From: Sva-07 sp041686315
Lineage (GTDB): Bacteria; Actinomycetota; Acidimicrobiia; Acidimicrobiales; Ilumatobacteraceae
Length of the DNA: 27,895 nucleotides
Direction: 5' to 3'
Assembly: GCA_041686315.1 (NCBI GenBank)
Contig: JAWLEC010000025.1
Location: 1 to 27,895, forward strand
Shown: positions 1 through 8,680 of the stretch, in pieces
Layout of the letters: the number at the start of each line of letters is the position of its first letter
Numbering within the stretch: the stretch's first letter is position 1
Position numbers and translations under genes: made by a program
The notes under the pieces: generated by a model
Seen by the model: the letters and a program-made list of their open reading frames with translations, nothing else
Database searches by the model: none
What the model was told of the DNA's origin: nothing

Positions 1-50
1 ATCGACGGCACCGTTCGGTCAGTTCGCGGCGTTGCCGCCTGCTGTGGAAC

Positions 51-557
51 CTAGTCGGCGACGACGGGGGCGGGGCCAGCCGTGCGCGCCGCGACGATGC
101 CCGTCACCACGTTGTACGGCCAGCCGTCGGGGAGATCGGCGGGCAGCGGGGGGAGCGGTAGGAACGTGGACCGCTGTTCGCCGGCGTCGACGAACCCGAT
201 CTCCTCGCGGGCGGCCTCGCGGATGCCGTCGTCGGTCTGCAACCGGTCGACCTCTGCCGCCAGTTCGCCGTTGACGCGCTGCAGCTCGTCGAGCTGTGCC
301 TGGCGCTGGTCGATCTTCACGTCCTGGTCGAACCAGGTCTGCACCGGCAGCACGAACACCGCCGCGGCGATGGTGCCGCCGACCAGGAGGATCAGCAGGC
401 CACCGAACAGCGCCACCTTGGGCCTGCGCAGGATCCGCTTCTCGACGGGGATCGGCCGCGTGAAGTCGCCGAGACGTGAGCGCCCCTCGTCGGAGGCCTT
501 CGGCGGCGTCGCGGGCCGCGCGATGGAAGTGGTCCCGGAACGGCTCACGACGAGCAT
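51..557 (-). CDS. FtsB/DivIC-like septum formation initiator
   Basis: Predicted 168-residue single-pass membrane protein of the FtsB/DivIC family, which bridges FtsL and FtsQ/DivIB in the divisome. A basic, Pro-rich cytoplasmic part (residues 1-47) is followed by one membrane helix (about 48-71) and a short coiled coil (about 80-108, containing QAQLDELQRVNGELAAEVDR). A DDGIREAAREEIGFV segment, typical of the family, and a Pro-rich tail come next. ATG at 557 was chosen because the frame upstream is Cys/Trp-rich and unlike the family; GTG at 548 is an alternative start. It lies downstream of eno, as the divIC-type gene does in Mycobacterium (Rv1023-Rv1024). The family is secure from topology and position; FtsB versus DivIC naming is arbitrary. 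The 50 bases beyond the stop hold only a weak 5-bp hairpin (26-38). Confidence 0.85.
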   Translation of the reverse strand: MLVVSRSGTTSIARPATPPKASDEGRSRLGDFTRPIPVEKRILRRPKVALFGGLLILLVGGTIAAAVFVLPVQTWFDQDVKIDQRQAQLDELQRVNGELAAEVDRLQTDDGIREAAREEIGFVDAGEQRSTFLPLPPLPADLPDGWPYNVVTGIVAARTAGPAPVVAD

Positions 558-635
558 TCTCGCACCCGAGCCCTCCCGTTCCGCGTCACACCACAACACA
601 GCCCAGTTGCACACGCCCGCGCACAGCCGGCGAGG

Positions 636-729
636 GAAGCGCCAGCGACGAGCCGGACGCGGCGCGAAGAGGAAGCGCAGCGGACGACGAGCCCGCCACC
701 AGCAGAAGCGCAGCGGACGACGAGCCCGC
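636..729. repeat. Short direct repeats after eno
   Basis: Two identical 25-nt copies (672-696 and 705-729, period 33) begin GAAGCGCAGCGGACGACGAG. A degenerate third copy lies at about 636-660 (GAAGCGCCAGCGACGAGCC). The last copy ends on the first base of the eno stop codon. The 171-nt gap between eno and ftsB holds nothing else recognisable. The stretch 627-655 also resembles, in opposite orientation, the 92-bp repeat between tatD and metG. Confidence 0.8.
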
Positions 730-2009
730 TACTTGAGCGGTGCGAGGGCGGCGCGGCCGCGGTACTCGGCGTCGTCGCCGAGGGCGTGCTCGATGCGCAG
801 GAGCTGGTTGTACTTCGCCACCCGGTCGCTGCGCGCCGGTGCGCCCGTCTTGATCTGGCCGCAGTTGGTGGCGACGGCGAGATCCGCGATGGTGGCGTCC
901 TCGGTCTCGCCCGAGCGGTGGCTCATCACCGACGTGTAGGCGTGGCGGGTGGCGAGACCGACGGTGTCGAGCGTCTCGGTGAGCGACCCGATCTGGTTCA
1001 CCTTCACCAGGATCGAGTTGGCGACGCCCTTGTCGATCCCGGTCTGCAGACGCTGCGAGTTCGTCACGAACAGGTCGTCGCCGACGAGTTGCACCTTGTG
1101 CCCGACGGCCTCGGTCAGCGTGGCCCAGCCGTCCCAGTCGTTCTCGTCCATGGCGTCCTCGATCGACACGATCGGATAGGTGTCGACGAGCCGCTTCCAG
1201 TAGTCGGTCATCTCCGCCGGTGACAGCACCTTGCCCTCGCCCTCGAGGTGGTAGGCGCCGTCGCGGAAGATCTCGCTGGTGGCCGGGTCGAGGGCGATCG
1301 CGATGTCGTCGCCCGGGGTGAAGCCGGCCTTCTCGATGGCCTCCACCAGCACCCTGATCGCCTCCTCGTTGGAGTCGAGGTCGGGAGCGAAGCCGCCCTC
1401 GTCGCCGACGGCGGTGGAGAGGCCGCGCTCTTTGATCACGGCCTTGAGCACGTGATAGGTCTCGGTGCCCCAGCGCAGCGCCTCGGAGAAGCTGGGCGCG
1501 CCGACGGGCATGACCATGAACTCCTGCAGGTCGATGGAGTTGTCGGCGTGGACGCCGCCGTTGATCACGTTCATCATCGGCACCGGCAGCACGTGGGCGT
1601 TGGGTCCGCCGAGGTAGGTGTAGAGCGGGACGTCGAGTTCGACGGCGGCGGCCTTGGCGACGGCGAGACTGGTTCCGAGGATGGCGTTGGCGCCGATGCG
1701 ACCCTTGTTGTCGGTGCCGTCGAGGTCGAGCATCACCCGGTCGACGAACCGCTGGTCGACGGCGTCGAAGCCCTCGAGGGCGTCGGCGATCTCGTCGTTC
1801 ACGAAGCCGACGGCCTTGCGGACCCCCTTGCCGTCGTAGCGGTCGTCACCGTCGCGGAGTTCGACGGCCTCGTGCTCGCCGGTGGAGGCGCCCGACGGCA
1901 CCGCGGCGCGGCCGAGGGCGCCGGAGTCGAGCATCACCTCGACCTCCACCGTGGGGTTCCCACGGGAGTCGAGGATCTCGCGGCCGACGATGCTGACGAT
2001 GTCGCTCAT
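729..2009 (-). CDS. eno: Enolase (phosphopyruvate hydratase)
   Basis: Converts 2-phosphoglycerate to phosphoenolpyruvate in glycolysis; cytosolic and Mg-dependent. The 426-residue product has the full family length. The N-terminus reads VGREILDSRGNPTVEVEV, followed by the mobile loop SGASTGEHEAVELRDGD. Near residue 200 is VGDEGGFAPD, carrying the catalytic Glu. Metal ligands lie in SIEDAMDEND and VGDDLFVTN, and VKVNQIGSLTETL and MSHRSGETED supply the catalytic Lys and phosphate-binding residues. The start at 2009 gives the canonical N-terminus, although the open frame continues upstream. No Shine-Dalgarno sequence is visible; a possible -10 box sits 8 nt upstream. It stands alone between the DUF4032 gene and ftsB, with 97 nt upstream that may hold its promoter. 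Confidence 0.98.
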   Translation of the reverse strand: MSDIVSIVGREILDSRGNPTVEVEVMLDSGALGRAAVPSGASTGEHEAVELRDGDDRYDGKGVRKAVGFVNDEIADALEGFDAVDQRFVDRVMLDLDGTDNKGRIGANAILGTSLAVAKAAAVELDVPLYTYLGGPNAHVLPVPMMNVINGGVHADNSIDLQEFMVMPVGAPSFSEALRWGTETYHVLKAVIKERGLSTAVGDEGGFAPDLDSNEEAIRVLVEAIEKAGFTPGDDIAIALDPATSEIFRDGAYHLEGEGKVLSPAEMTDYWKRLVDTYPIVSIEDAMDENDWDGWATLTEAVGHKVQLVGDDLFVTNSQRLQTGIDKGVANSILVKVNQIGSLTETLDTVGLATRHAYTSVMSHRSGETEDATIADLAVATNCGQIKTGAPARSDRVAKYNQLLRIEHALGDDAEYRGRAALAPLK

Positions 2010-2017
2010 GGGGCCAC

Positions 2018-2023
2018 AACGTA
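2018..2023 (-). promoter_or_regulatory. Possible -10 box of eno
   Basis: TACGTT on the minus strand (TANNNT type) ends 8 nt before the eno ATG, and no Shine-Dalgarno sequence is present. This spacing would give a nearly leaderless mRNA, a common actinobacterial arrangement. No convincing -35 box was found. This is inference from one hexamer. Confidence 0.3.
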
Positions 2024-2106
2024 GTGGGCGGCCCCGTCGCCCGGAACGGGGACATCGGACACATTCCTGACGGGGGTCGGGTGCGCCGGCTCGCTGGCGT
2101 TCGCCG

Positions 2107-3399
2107 TCACCCGGGTCGGTCGGGTGGTTCGACGGCGGGGAGCTCGAGCGTCGGGTCCCCCAGGTGGAGCTGTTCGTCGGGTGCGTGCTCGAGCACCGTG
2201 GCGACGTAGGAGGCCAGCGCATCGTCGAGCGACACGTCGTGACCGTCGCGTTCGGACAGGAACCAGCGGTGTTCGAGCAGCTGGTGGTAGAGCTCGGCAG
2301 CTTCGAGCTTGGCGAACATGTGGCCGGGCACCTTGGCCAGGATCGGTTCGAACCGTTGGTCGAGCCATCGCACGGCGACCACGTTCTCGGGAAGGTGCCG
2401 CAGCTCGACGCCGCTCGCCGCCGAGTCGCGGACACGCTGCTCGCGGAGTTCGGCGCCGAAGGCGAGGATGTCGCCGAGCAGCCGCCGGGCCTGGTTCTCG
2501 GTGGTGCTGAGCCCGGTGAGGTCGCGGAGCCGGTCGGCGTGGAATCCGTGCTCCACCACCCGTGGGATGTAACGCAGCCCGCCGCCCGAGGTGCCGACGA
2601 TCTCCATCTCCTCGACGTCGTAGCCGAGCTCGTGGAGGCGGGCGAGGCGTTGCTCGATGCGGTAGGTCTCGTCGGGCGGGATCTCGGCGGCGTCGGTGAG
2701 TTCTCGCCACAGTCCGGCGTAGCGTTCCTCGATCTGGGTCGACACCTCCCACGGGTCGATGTCGGCCTCGAGGCGGCCGCCCATCTGGAGGTCGAGCAGG
2801 CCGCCGGCCACGTTCTCCGTGGCGATCTGCAGGTCGAGCCGGCGCTGGCCGTCGGTGAGCGTCGGGTGGCGTTCGGCCGTCTCCACGTCGATCACGTAGG
2901 CCGACAGCGCTCCGGCGTCGCGCCGGAACAGGGTGTTCGACAGCGAGCAGTCGCCCCAGTAGAACCCGGCCAGGTGCAGCCGCACGAGCAGTCCGACGAG
3001 CGCGTCGAGCACCCGCTCGCCGAGGTAGGGGATGGTGAGCCCGCGGCCGGCGAGGAGGGTCCGGTAGGGCAGCGAATAGTCGAGGTGGCGGGTGATGAGG
3101 AGCCCGTCGACCTGGTCGCCGTCGCCGTCGCTCCGGCCCGTGACGGCCGCCACCGCTTCCGCGGTGGGCAGGCCGTCCTCGTCGAGTTCGCGCAGCAGCC
3201 GGTACTCGCGTTCGACGAGTGGATCCGGGAGTTCCTTGATCACGTAGCTGACGTCGCCCACTTCGATGAGACGCACCACGTGGCGGTGCAGGCCGAGCAC
3301 GCCGTGCATGTGCGGCTCGTTCCAGTCGTCGAGCCGGACCGTCCAGGGCAGGCCGGCGAGGCCCGGATGATCCGCAGGGTTGGCGAGCTGGAGGCGCAT
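2107..3399 (-). CDS. DUF4032 protein with kinase-like fold
   Basis: A 430-residue cytosolic protein of the DUF4032 family. Its N-terminal half resembles the lipopolysaccharide-kinase (Kdo/WaaP) branch of protein kinase-like enzymes. Kinase-like signposts visible are a possible ATP-binding Lys55 in YVIKELP, acidic residues at 63-65, a catalytic-loop analogue WGDCSLSN (Asp150, Asn155) and a metal-binding analogue IDVETAE (Asp171). The C-terminal half (about 190-430) is the DUF4032 part, rich in charged helices. The substrate is unknown. It is divergent from the membrane-protein pair at 3502 and upstream of eno on the same strand. The ATG at 3399 follows a GGCACACTG motif by 6 nt and the initiation may be leaderless. 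The family call is from recognition; function is not established. Confidence 0.8.
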   Translation of the reverse strand: MRLQLANPADHPGLAGLPWTVRLDDWNEPHMHGVLGLHRHVVRLIEVGDVSYVIKELPDPLVEREYRLLRELDEDGLPTAEAVAAVTGRSDGDGDQVDGLLITRHLDYSLPYRTLLAGRGLTIPYLGERVLDALVGLLVRLHLAGFYWGDCSLSNTLFRRDAGALSAYVIDVETAERHPTLTDGQRRLDLQIATENVAGGLLDLQMGGRLEADIDPWEVSTQIEERYAGLWRELTDAAEIPPDETYRIEQRLARLHELGYDVEEMEIVGTSGGGLRYIPRVVEHGFHADRLRDLTGLSTTENQARRLLGDILAFGAELREQRVRDSAASGVELRHLPENVVAVRWLDQRFEPILAKVPGHMFAKLEAAELYHQLLEHRWFLSERDGHDVSLDDALASYVATVLEHAPDEQLHLGDPTLELPAVEPPDRPG

Positions 3400-3405
3400 C
3401 GCTGC

Positions 3406-3414
3406 CAGTGTGCC
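3406..3414 (-). promoter_or_regulatory. Possible leaderless-type -10 element, DUF4032 gene
   Basis: GGCACACTG lies 6 nt before the ATG of the DUF4032 gene. The same nonamer occurs 5 nt before the DUF192 ATG at 25346. CACACT would be a variant TANNNT -10 box placed so that transcription starts at or next to the ATG. Low confidence; no -35 was seen. Confidence 0.3.
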
Positions 3415-3501
3415 CGATCCGGCAGGCGAAGCCGTTCGTGGCCACTCGGCGTCGACGCATTTCTCCTCAAGTTCCTGGCACCAGGTGCCGATGGCGACGA
3501 C

Positions 3502-5298
3502 ATGGAACCGCTGGATCCACCACGCCCGGATGCGGCGGCGGCCGCTGGGCCGGGCGCCGCGGGTCCGTTCGCTCCGCCGACGGCGGCCGATGCGACCTCG
3601 CTGGCGTCGGGTGGATCCCATCCTTGTGAGCCGACCCGGTCGCAGCTGTCGATGCCGCGGCCCGAGTTCATGCCCGGCCATCGTCCCCGAGCGACGTCGG
3701 TTCCCGACCTGCTCCCGATGCAGCCGATCCGCATCGTCGGAGCTGCGGCGCTGATCGTGGGGTTCGTGCTCGTGGCCCTGCAGACCTACCGGGTCGTGGA
3801 CGACACGACCCGGGCCGAGGACACGTGGTCGGATGCGCTCACCTGGTGGGCGGTGCTCGCCGGCGTGATCGCCGGTGGAGCGGTCCTGGCATGGACCTGG
3901 GCCGTCACCGAGAACGCACGGCGGCTCCTCGCGCCGGCCGCCAACCGTGAGCTCCCCGACCCGCGTCGGGCGCTCGTCACGTGGGCGCTGCCGTTCGCGT
4001 TCGCGACGGGGGCGACTGGTGTGGTCGCCGTCCTGGCCGAGCGGCTCGAGACGTCGCCGGACGGGTCCTCGTCGTCGCTGCCGCTGGCGGTCGCCCTCCT
4101 GTCGCTCGTGCTGGTGATCCCGATGACATACGGGCCCGTGAACCATCTCGCCGGTGTGGTCCGGCAGCTCGGCGGCTACTCGGTGGAGCTGGCGAAGTGG
4201 ATGTGGGTGCCGGTCGTGCTCGCCGTGATGGGCGTGGTGTCGATCGTGCTGCTCCGCGTCGGTGGGGCGGTGGAGGACGCCGGCGACGAGCTGGCGCCGC
4301 TGTGGGTCGTCGCCGTCATCGGGATCGCCCCGTGCGTGGTGGTGATCCTGTTGATGTGGCGGGCGGCGACGCTCGTCGAGGAGGCCATCACGCTCGCCGT
4401 GCGCCGTCGACGCGGGCGGCTTCCCGACGCCGAGCCGGGGCGGCGCCGCCAGGGTGTGTCGAGGATCGACGTGCGCCAGCACGTCCGGCAGGTTCCCGGG
4501 GCCGACCTCCTCCGGCTCGCCGTGGTGAGCACCCTCGCGGGGCTCGCACTGCTCGGTGTGGTGGGTGCGGTCGTGATGGTGCTCTTCTGGCAGGAGAGCC
4601 GCGACGGCCTGATCGGTGCCACGCAGAGCGAACGGGCGTGGGACGCATTGCGGGCGCTCCACGACGTGGAGCGGATCGTGGCGTTCGCGGTGATCGGACT
4701 GGCGTCGCTGTGGACGTTCGTGACCGTGCTGAACGTCCGTCTGGCCACCGGGCGTCGCCGGAATCCGCTGGTGGCAGCGCTGGCGTGGCCCGTCACGGGG
4801 GTGGCGCTCTGGATGATCGCCGACCGTTGGGTGAACGACCAGCCGGCCCTCACCGTGGTCGCCGGCCTGGCGGCCCAGGCGATGGTGCTCTACGTGCCGT
4901 TCCTCCTGCTCGAACGGGCCGCCTCTGCGGTGGGGGCTCGGCGTACTCCGATCCGCATCGCCTACGTGTTCGCCGTGGTCCTGCTGGTGCACATCCAGGG
5001 TCTGGCCGGGCTGGCGACGGTCACCGAGACCACCGACGGGGCCGACTACGGCCGTCTGGCCTGGTACCTCGCGATCGGCGCCGTGGTGCAGCTGTTGTCG
5101 ACGCTGGCGGTCACCGAGGCGACCCGGACGATCGGCGGGGCGGCGGCACGGGAGGCCGAGCACCACAACTTCCTGGCCGGTCAGCGTCGCGCCGCCGAGC
5201 AGGCCGTGCCGGCGTCGTCGGATGTGTCGTCGTCGCCCGCACCTCGGGTGGAGGGGCTCCCGGACGGTCGTTCCCCGTCGGAGCGTGTGGGCGGATGA
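3502..5298 (+). CDS. Uncharacterised 12-helix membrane protein
   Basis: A 598-residue protein with an Ala/Pro-rich hydrophilic N-terminus (about 70 residues) and about 12 predicted membrane helices arranged as two 6-helix halves. The halves look homologous. The segment DPRRALVTWALPFA in the first matches RRNPLVAALAWPVTG in the second. The end of the first half, ILLMWRAATLVEEAI, matches the end of the next gene's domain (MMLATWRATTVFDEVI). A soluble linker (RRRRGRLPDAEPGRRRQG) joins the halves. I recognise no transporter, enzyme or channel motif and assign no function. The start is uncertain: ATG 3502 is the first plausible one, while ATG 3652 or 3718 would shorten the unstructured tail. Its stop overlaps the next start (ATGA), so the two are probably translated together. 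Confidence 0.8.
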   Translation: MEPLDPPRPDAAAAAGPGAAGPFAPPTAADATSLASGGSHPCEPTRSQLSMPRPEFMPGHRPRATSVPDLLPMQPIRIVGAAALIVGFVLVALQTYRVVDDTTRAEDTWSDALTWWAVLAGVIAGGAVLAWTWAVTENARRLLAPAANRELPDPRRALVTWALPFAFATGATGVVAVLAERLETSPDGSSSSLPLAVALLSLVLVIPMTYGPVNHLAGVVRQLGGYSVELAKWMWVPVVLAVMGVVSIVLLRVGGAVEDAGDELAPLWVVAVIGIAPCVVVILLMWRAATLVEEAITLAVRRRRGRLPDAEPGRRRQGVSRIDVRQHVRQVPGADLLRLAVVSTLAGLALLGVVGAVVMVLFWQESRDGLIGATQSERAWDALRALHDVERIVAFAVIGLASLWTFVTVLNVRLATGRRRNPLVAALAWPVTGVALWMIADRWVNDQPALTVVAGLAAQAMVLYVPFLLLERAASAVGARRTPIRIAYVFAVVLLVHIQGLAGLATVTETTDGADYGRLAWYLAIGAVVQLLSTLAVTEATRTIGGAAAREAEHHNFLAGQRRAAEQAVPASSDVSSSPAPRVEGLPDGRSPSERVGG

Positions 5299-6641
5299 GC
5301 GCCTCCGCGTCGGGGTCCGCCGGAGGGTCTCCGTTCGCGCCGCCGTCGGCCGACGGGCGCGTCGAGGCGAGCCCGTCGCCTGCGGCCTACGACGACACGG
5401 TCGGCCCGTGGACCAGGCTCGATCCGGCGGCGATGCCGGCGGGGTTCGTGCCGCTGCGCACCGACCCGCCGCCGAGGCTCTTCGCCACCTGGTGGGTGCG
5501 GTACCTGCTGTTCCTCACCCAGCTCGTCGCACTGGTGACGGTGCTGCTGACCGAGTACGCGGAGGGTCCTGGCGGCGTGTTCGAGGCGCCGGTCGTGGTC
5601 GTGCCGTATGTGATGGCGATGTCGCTCGTGGTGGTGTGGAGTGCGCTGGCGATGCTCGACGCAGCACGGCTCGTGCCCGGCACGCGCTACAACCCGCGTT
5701 CGCGTGCGTCGGTGGTGACGGTGCTGTGGCTGTTCGCGTTCGCTGCTCCCGTGGCCACGGTGCGGGTGGTGGGGTGGGGGCAGGATCGTCTCGACGCCGG
5801 TGCGGTGGCCGTCGGTGGGGGGTCGGCCGACGCCCGGGTGGTGATGGCGATGATCGGGTCGGTGCTGGTGTGTTTCCTGGCGGTGTGGGCGCCGTTCCGG
5901 TACCACGTGCGTCACGGGCAGCGCATCGGAGCGGCGCCCCGGGTGATGCAGGCGTGGTTCTGGACACCGCTGGTCGCCGCGGTCGGTGTGTTGCTCGTCG
6001 ATGCGCTGGGGTTGCGCGAGATGTTGGAGGAAGACGGCGTGACCGATCTCGAGCGCACGATCGAGCTCGGCGTGGTGTTCGGTCTGCCGGCGCTGGTGAT
6101 GATGCTCGCGACGTGGCGGGCCACCACCGTGTTCGACGAGGTGATCGACATCCGTTGGCGCCGCTGGAAGCACGAATGGGAGCAGACCATCGCCTCGATG
6201 ACCGCCCAGCCGCCGCCCCCACCCGCACCCCCGGTCTGCGAAGCGGCGCAGCGGGGTCTGACCCCGCTGTCGCTTTCCGGTGTCCGGGTTCAGCGTGTGC
6301 GGGTCTTGGCGAGGTCCCACAGCTCGTCGAGTGTGGGCAGGTCGGCGTCGCGGAGGTCGATCGAACGTTGCGTGGCGAGCTGCTCGACGATCTCGAACCG
6401 GGCGCGGAACCGGTCGGTCGCGGCGCGGAGGGCGAGTTCGGGGTCGACGTCGAGGTGGCGGGCCACGTTGACGACGGCGAACAGCAAGTCGCCGAGTTCG
6501 GCGGTGGTGTGGTCGTGGTCGCCGCTGTCGATCGCCTCGACCAGTTCGCCGTGCTCTTCGGTGATCTTCGGGAGCGCTCCGTTCACGTCGGCCCAGTCGA
6601 AGCCGACCTTCGACGCCTTGCGGCTGACCTTGGCGGCGTAG
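5295..6641 (+). CDS. Uncharacterised 6-helix membrane protein, overlong 3' end
   Basis: A 448-residue open frame starting with ATG in the ATGA overlap with the preceding gene. After about 65 hydrophilic residues come about six membrane helices (up to residue 285), then a charged end WRATTVFDEVIDIRWRRWKH and a Pro run PPPPPAPP. The membrane part is paralogous to each half of the preceding gene: YNPRSRASVVTVLWLFAFA corresponds to RRNPLVAALAWPVTG, and MMLATWRATTVFDEVI to ILLMWRAATLVEEAI. From about residue 315 the translation is a Ser/Arg-rich shadow of mazG on the other strand. It overlaps mazG by 352 nt. A TGA at 6259-6261, one frame off, lies inside a strong hairpin, so the natural end may be near 6260 if a frameshift is present. 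No function is assigned. Confidence 0.7.
   Translation: MSASASGSAGGSPFAPPSADGRVEASPSPAAYDDTVGPWTRLDPAAMPAGFVPLRTDPPPRLFATWWVRYLLFLTQLVALVTVLLTEYAEGPGGVFEAPVVVVPYVMAMSLVVVWSALAMLDAARLVPGTRYNPRSRASVVTVLWLFAFAAPVATVRVVGWGQDRLDAGAVAVGGGSADARVVMAMIGSVLVCFLAVWAPFRYHVRHGQRIGAAPRVMQAWFWTPLVAAVGVLLVDALGLREMLEEDGVTDLERTIELGVVFGLPALVMMLATWRATTVFDEVIDIRWRRWKHEWEQTIASMTAQPPPPPAPPVCEAAQRGLTPLSLSGVRVQRVRVLARSHSSSSVGRSASRRSIERCVASCSTISNRARNRSVAARRASSGSTSRWRATLTTANSKSPSSAVVWSWSPLSIASTSSPCSSVIFGSAPFTSAQSKPTFDALRLTLAA
6249..6269. terminator. Hairpin between convergent genes
   Basis: A perfect 9-bp inverted repeat, CAGCGGGGT and ACCCCGCTG, is separated by CTG. It lies 20 nt beyond the mazG stop and inside the overlong end of the membrane-protein frame. 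It lacks a clear T-tract, so it could be a bidirectional intrinsic terminator of the GC-rich type or only a stem-loop. Confidence 0.45.
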
Positions 6642-7789
6642 GCGAGCGACGGCATCGAGCGGGGGATGCCGTCGAACACCGACGTGCGTGACTTCTCGGC
6701 GCGCTTGATGTCGTCCCAGTTGCTGAGGACCTGGTCGGTGCTCAGCTCGGCTGCTGGATCGTGGCGGAGCCCGGCGTCGGTCCCCGTGGCGTCGGTGCCG
6801 AACACGTGGGGGTGGCGGCGCACGAGCTTGTCGTGGATGCCCGAGGCCACGTCGGCGATGGTGAAGCGGCCCTCCTGCTCGGCGATCGTGGCGTGGAACT
6901 CGATCTGGTAGAGCAGGTCGCCGAGTTCCTCGATGAGGTCGTGGTCGGTCGACGGGTCGTCGGGATCGAGGGCCTGCACGGCGTCGACGACCTCGTAGGT
7001 CTCCTCCAGCAGGAAGGGCACGAGCGAGTGGTGGGTCTGGTCGATGTCCCACGGGCAGTGTTCGCGCAGGGTGCGGGTGAGCTGGTGGAAGCGGACGTAC
7101 CCGGCGCCGACGGGTGTGGCGAGTTCGGGGATCCAGAGGGAGGTGAGATGGTCGGCGTCGACGGAGCGGTCGAGGTCGGCCCAGGTGGTGTGGGTGATCT
7201 GCTCGTCGGGCGTGCCGAGGGCCTGGAGCACCGTGACGGGTTCGTCGCCGGTGGCTCCGTCGACGGCGAGCTTGATCTCCGAGAGCACCCAGTCGGCGTG
7301 GGTGTGCGCCACGAGGAGCGGGCCGCGTTCGGCGGCGGCGGCGACCGCGAAGTCGTGGCCGTCGACGAGGCGGACGCCGGCTTCGACGGGGTCCACGCCG
7401 AGCCGTGCCCAGGCGACGTCGAGGAACGACATCGCCGGCAGGATGTGCAGGTCGATGCCGGCGTCGTCGGAGCGTTCGCGCAGCTGGCGCACGGTGCGCT
7501 CGAGCACGAGCGGTGATCCGGGCACGGCGTAGAGAATGCTGCCGTGTTCGGTGGCTGCGGCGAGCAGTTCGGCGGTGATGTGCTCGTAGACGTCGTCGAA
7601 GGTGTCCGCCCGGTCGTAGACGTCGTCGAACGTGAGCGCCTCGCCGGCGACCGACGCCGACGGGTGCACGGCGGTGCGCAGGTACCGGTGCCGGTGGTCG
7701 TCGATCGCCCGTCGCGTCTCGTCGGTGAGGTGGTCGAGCCCACCGGGGCCGAGACCCACGACGGTGATCGTCGGGCGGTCGTGCGTCAT
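6290..7789 (-). CDS. mazG: MazG NTP pyrophosphohydrolase with methylase-like N-terminus
   Basis: A 499-residue two-part protein like B. subtilis YabN and the mycobacterial MazG region. Residues 1 to about 225 resemble a tetrapyrrole (SAM-dependent) methylase, starting ITVVGLGPGGLDHLTDETR. The rest holds two MazG modules, the first with LLEETYEVVDAV and LIEELGDLLYQIEFH. The second contains KVGFDWADVNGALPKITEEH and AELGDLLFAVVNVARHL. The EExxE and ELGD acidic residues needed for Mg are intact. MazG hydrolyses NTPs, including damaged ones, to NMP and PPi. The start at 7789 has AAGAGG 7 nt upstream. It lies 25 nt after the SurA-like lipoprotein gene, probably in one transcript. Its 3' end is overlapped by the convergent membrane-protein frame. 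The role of the methylase-like domain is unknown. Confidence 0.95.
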   Translation of the reverse strand: MTHDRPTITVVGLGPGGLDHLTDETRRAIDDHRHRYLRTAVHPSASVAGEALTFDDVYDRADTFDDVYEHITAELLAAATEHGSILYAVPGSPLVLERTVRQLRERSDDAGIDLHILPAMSFLDVAWARLGVDPVEAGVRLVDGHDFAVAAAAERGPLLVAHTHADWVLSEIKLAVDGATGDEPVTVLQALGTPDEQITHTTWADLDRSVDADHLTSLWIPELATPVGAGYVRFHQLTRTLREHCPWDIDQTHHSLVPFLLEETYEVVDAVQALDPDDPSTDHDLIEELGDLLYQIEFHATIAEQEGRFTIADVASGIHDKLVRRHPHVFGTDATGTDAGLRHDPAAELSTDQVLSNWDDIKRAEKSRTSVFDGIPRSMPSLAYAAKVSRKASKVGFDWADVNGALPKITEEHGELVEAIDSGDHDHTTAELGDLLFAVVNVARHLDVDPELALRAATDRFRARFEIVEQLATQRSIDLRDADLPTLDELWDLAKTRTR

Positions 7790-7814
7790 CGCGGGGCCTC
7801 TTGCGTCGGCACGG

Positions 7815-8534
<720 letters not shown>

Positions 8535-8542
8535 GGATCCGC

Positions 8543-8548
8543 ACGCTA
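8543..8548 (-). promoter_or_regulatory. Possible -10 box of lipoprotein-mazG unit
   Basis: TAGCGT on the minus strand ends 8 nt before the GTG start of the lipoprotein gene. The same GGTAGCGTG string precedes the bS22 gene at 17124-17132. With no Shine-Dalgarno sequence visible, a near-leaderless transcript is plausible. No -35 was identified. Confidence 0.3.
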
Positions 8549-8610
8549 CCTGCGTCGGCCCCCGCCGCCCGCCCGCCCCGTCCTGACGAGCGCTCCCGGC
8601 CCGCCACAAC

Positions 8611-8663
8611 CCGAAAAATGCCTCGTCCGTAGCGCTGAGCGCTCGGATCGGGGCAAATTTCGG
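8611..8663. terminator. 53-nt palindrome, copy A (after mfd)
   Basis: The most degenerate of four 53-nt palindromes. The left arm starts CCGAAAAATGCCTCGTCCG, the loop is TGA and the right arm ends GGGGCAAATTTCGG. Mismatches lie at stem positions 7-8, 16-17 and 19-20. It begins 18 nt beyond the mfd stop, in the right place to end the pth-mfd transcript before the lipoprotein gene. Confidence 0.65.
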
Positions 8664-8680
8664 TGGTGTGCGGTGCTCGG

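Noticed and set aside
26..38. GCGGC-GTT-GCCGC hairpin as ftsB terminator
   Set aside because: Only a 5-bp stem with no T-tract; too weak and common at this GC content.
2164..3501. Plus-strand open frame running into the membrane-protein gene
   Set aside because: This part is antisense to the DUF4032 gene. Membrane helices begin only after about 3720, so the start was placed at 3502.
2107..5166. Single 1019-codon minus frame joining the DUF4032 gene to a long upstream extension
   Set aside because: The extension is antisense to the 12-helix membrane protein and is Arg/His/Gly/Pro-rich shadow sequence; the real protein starts at 3399.
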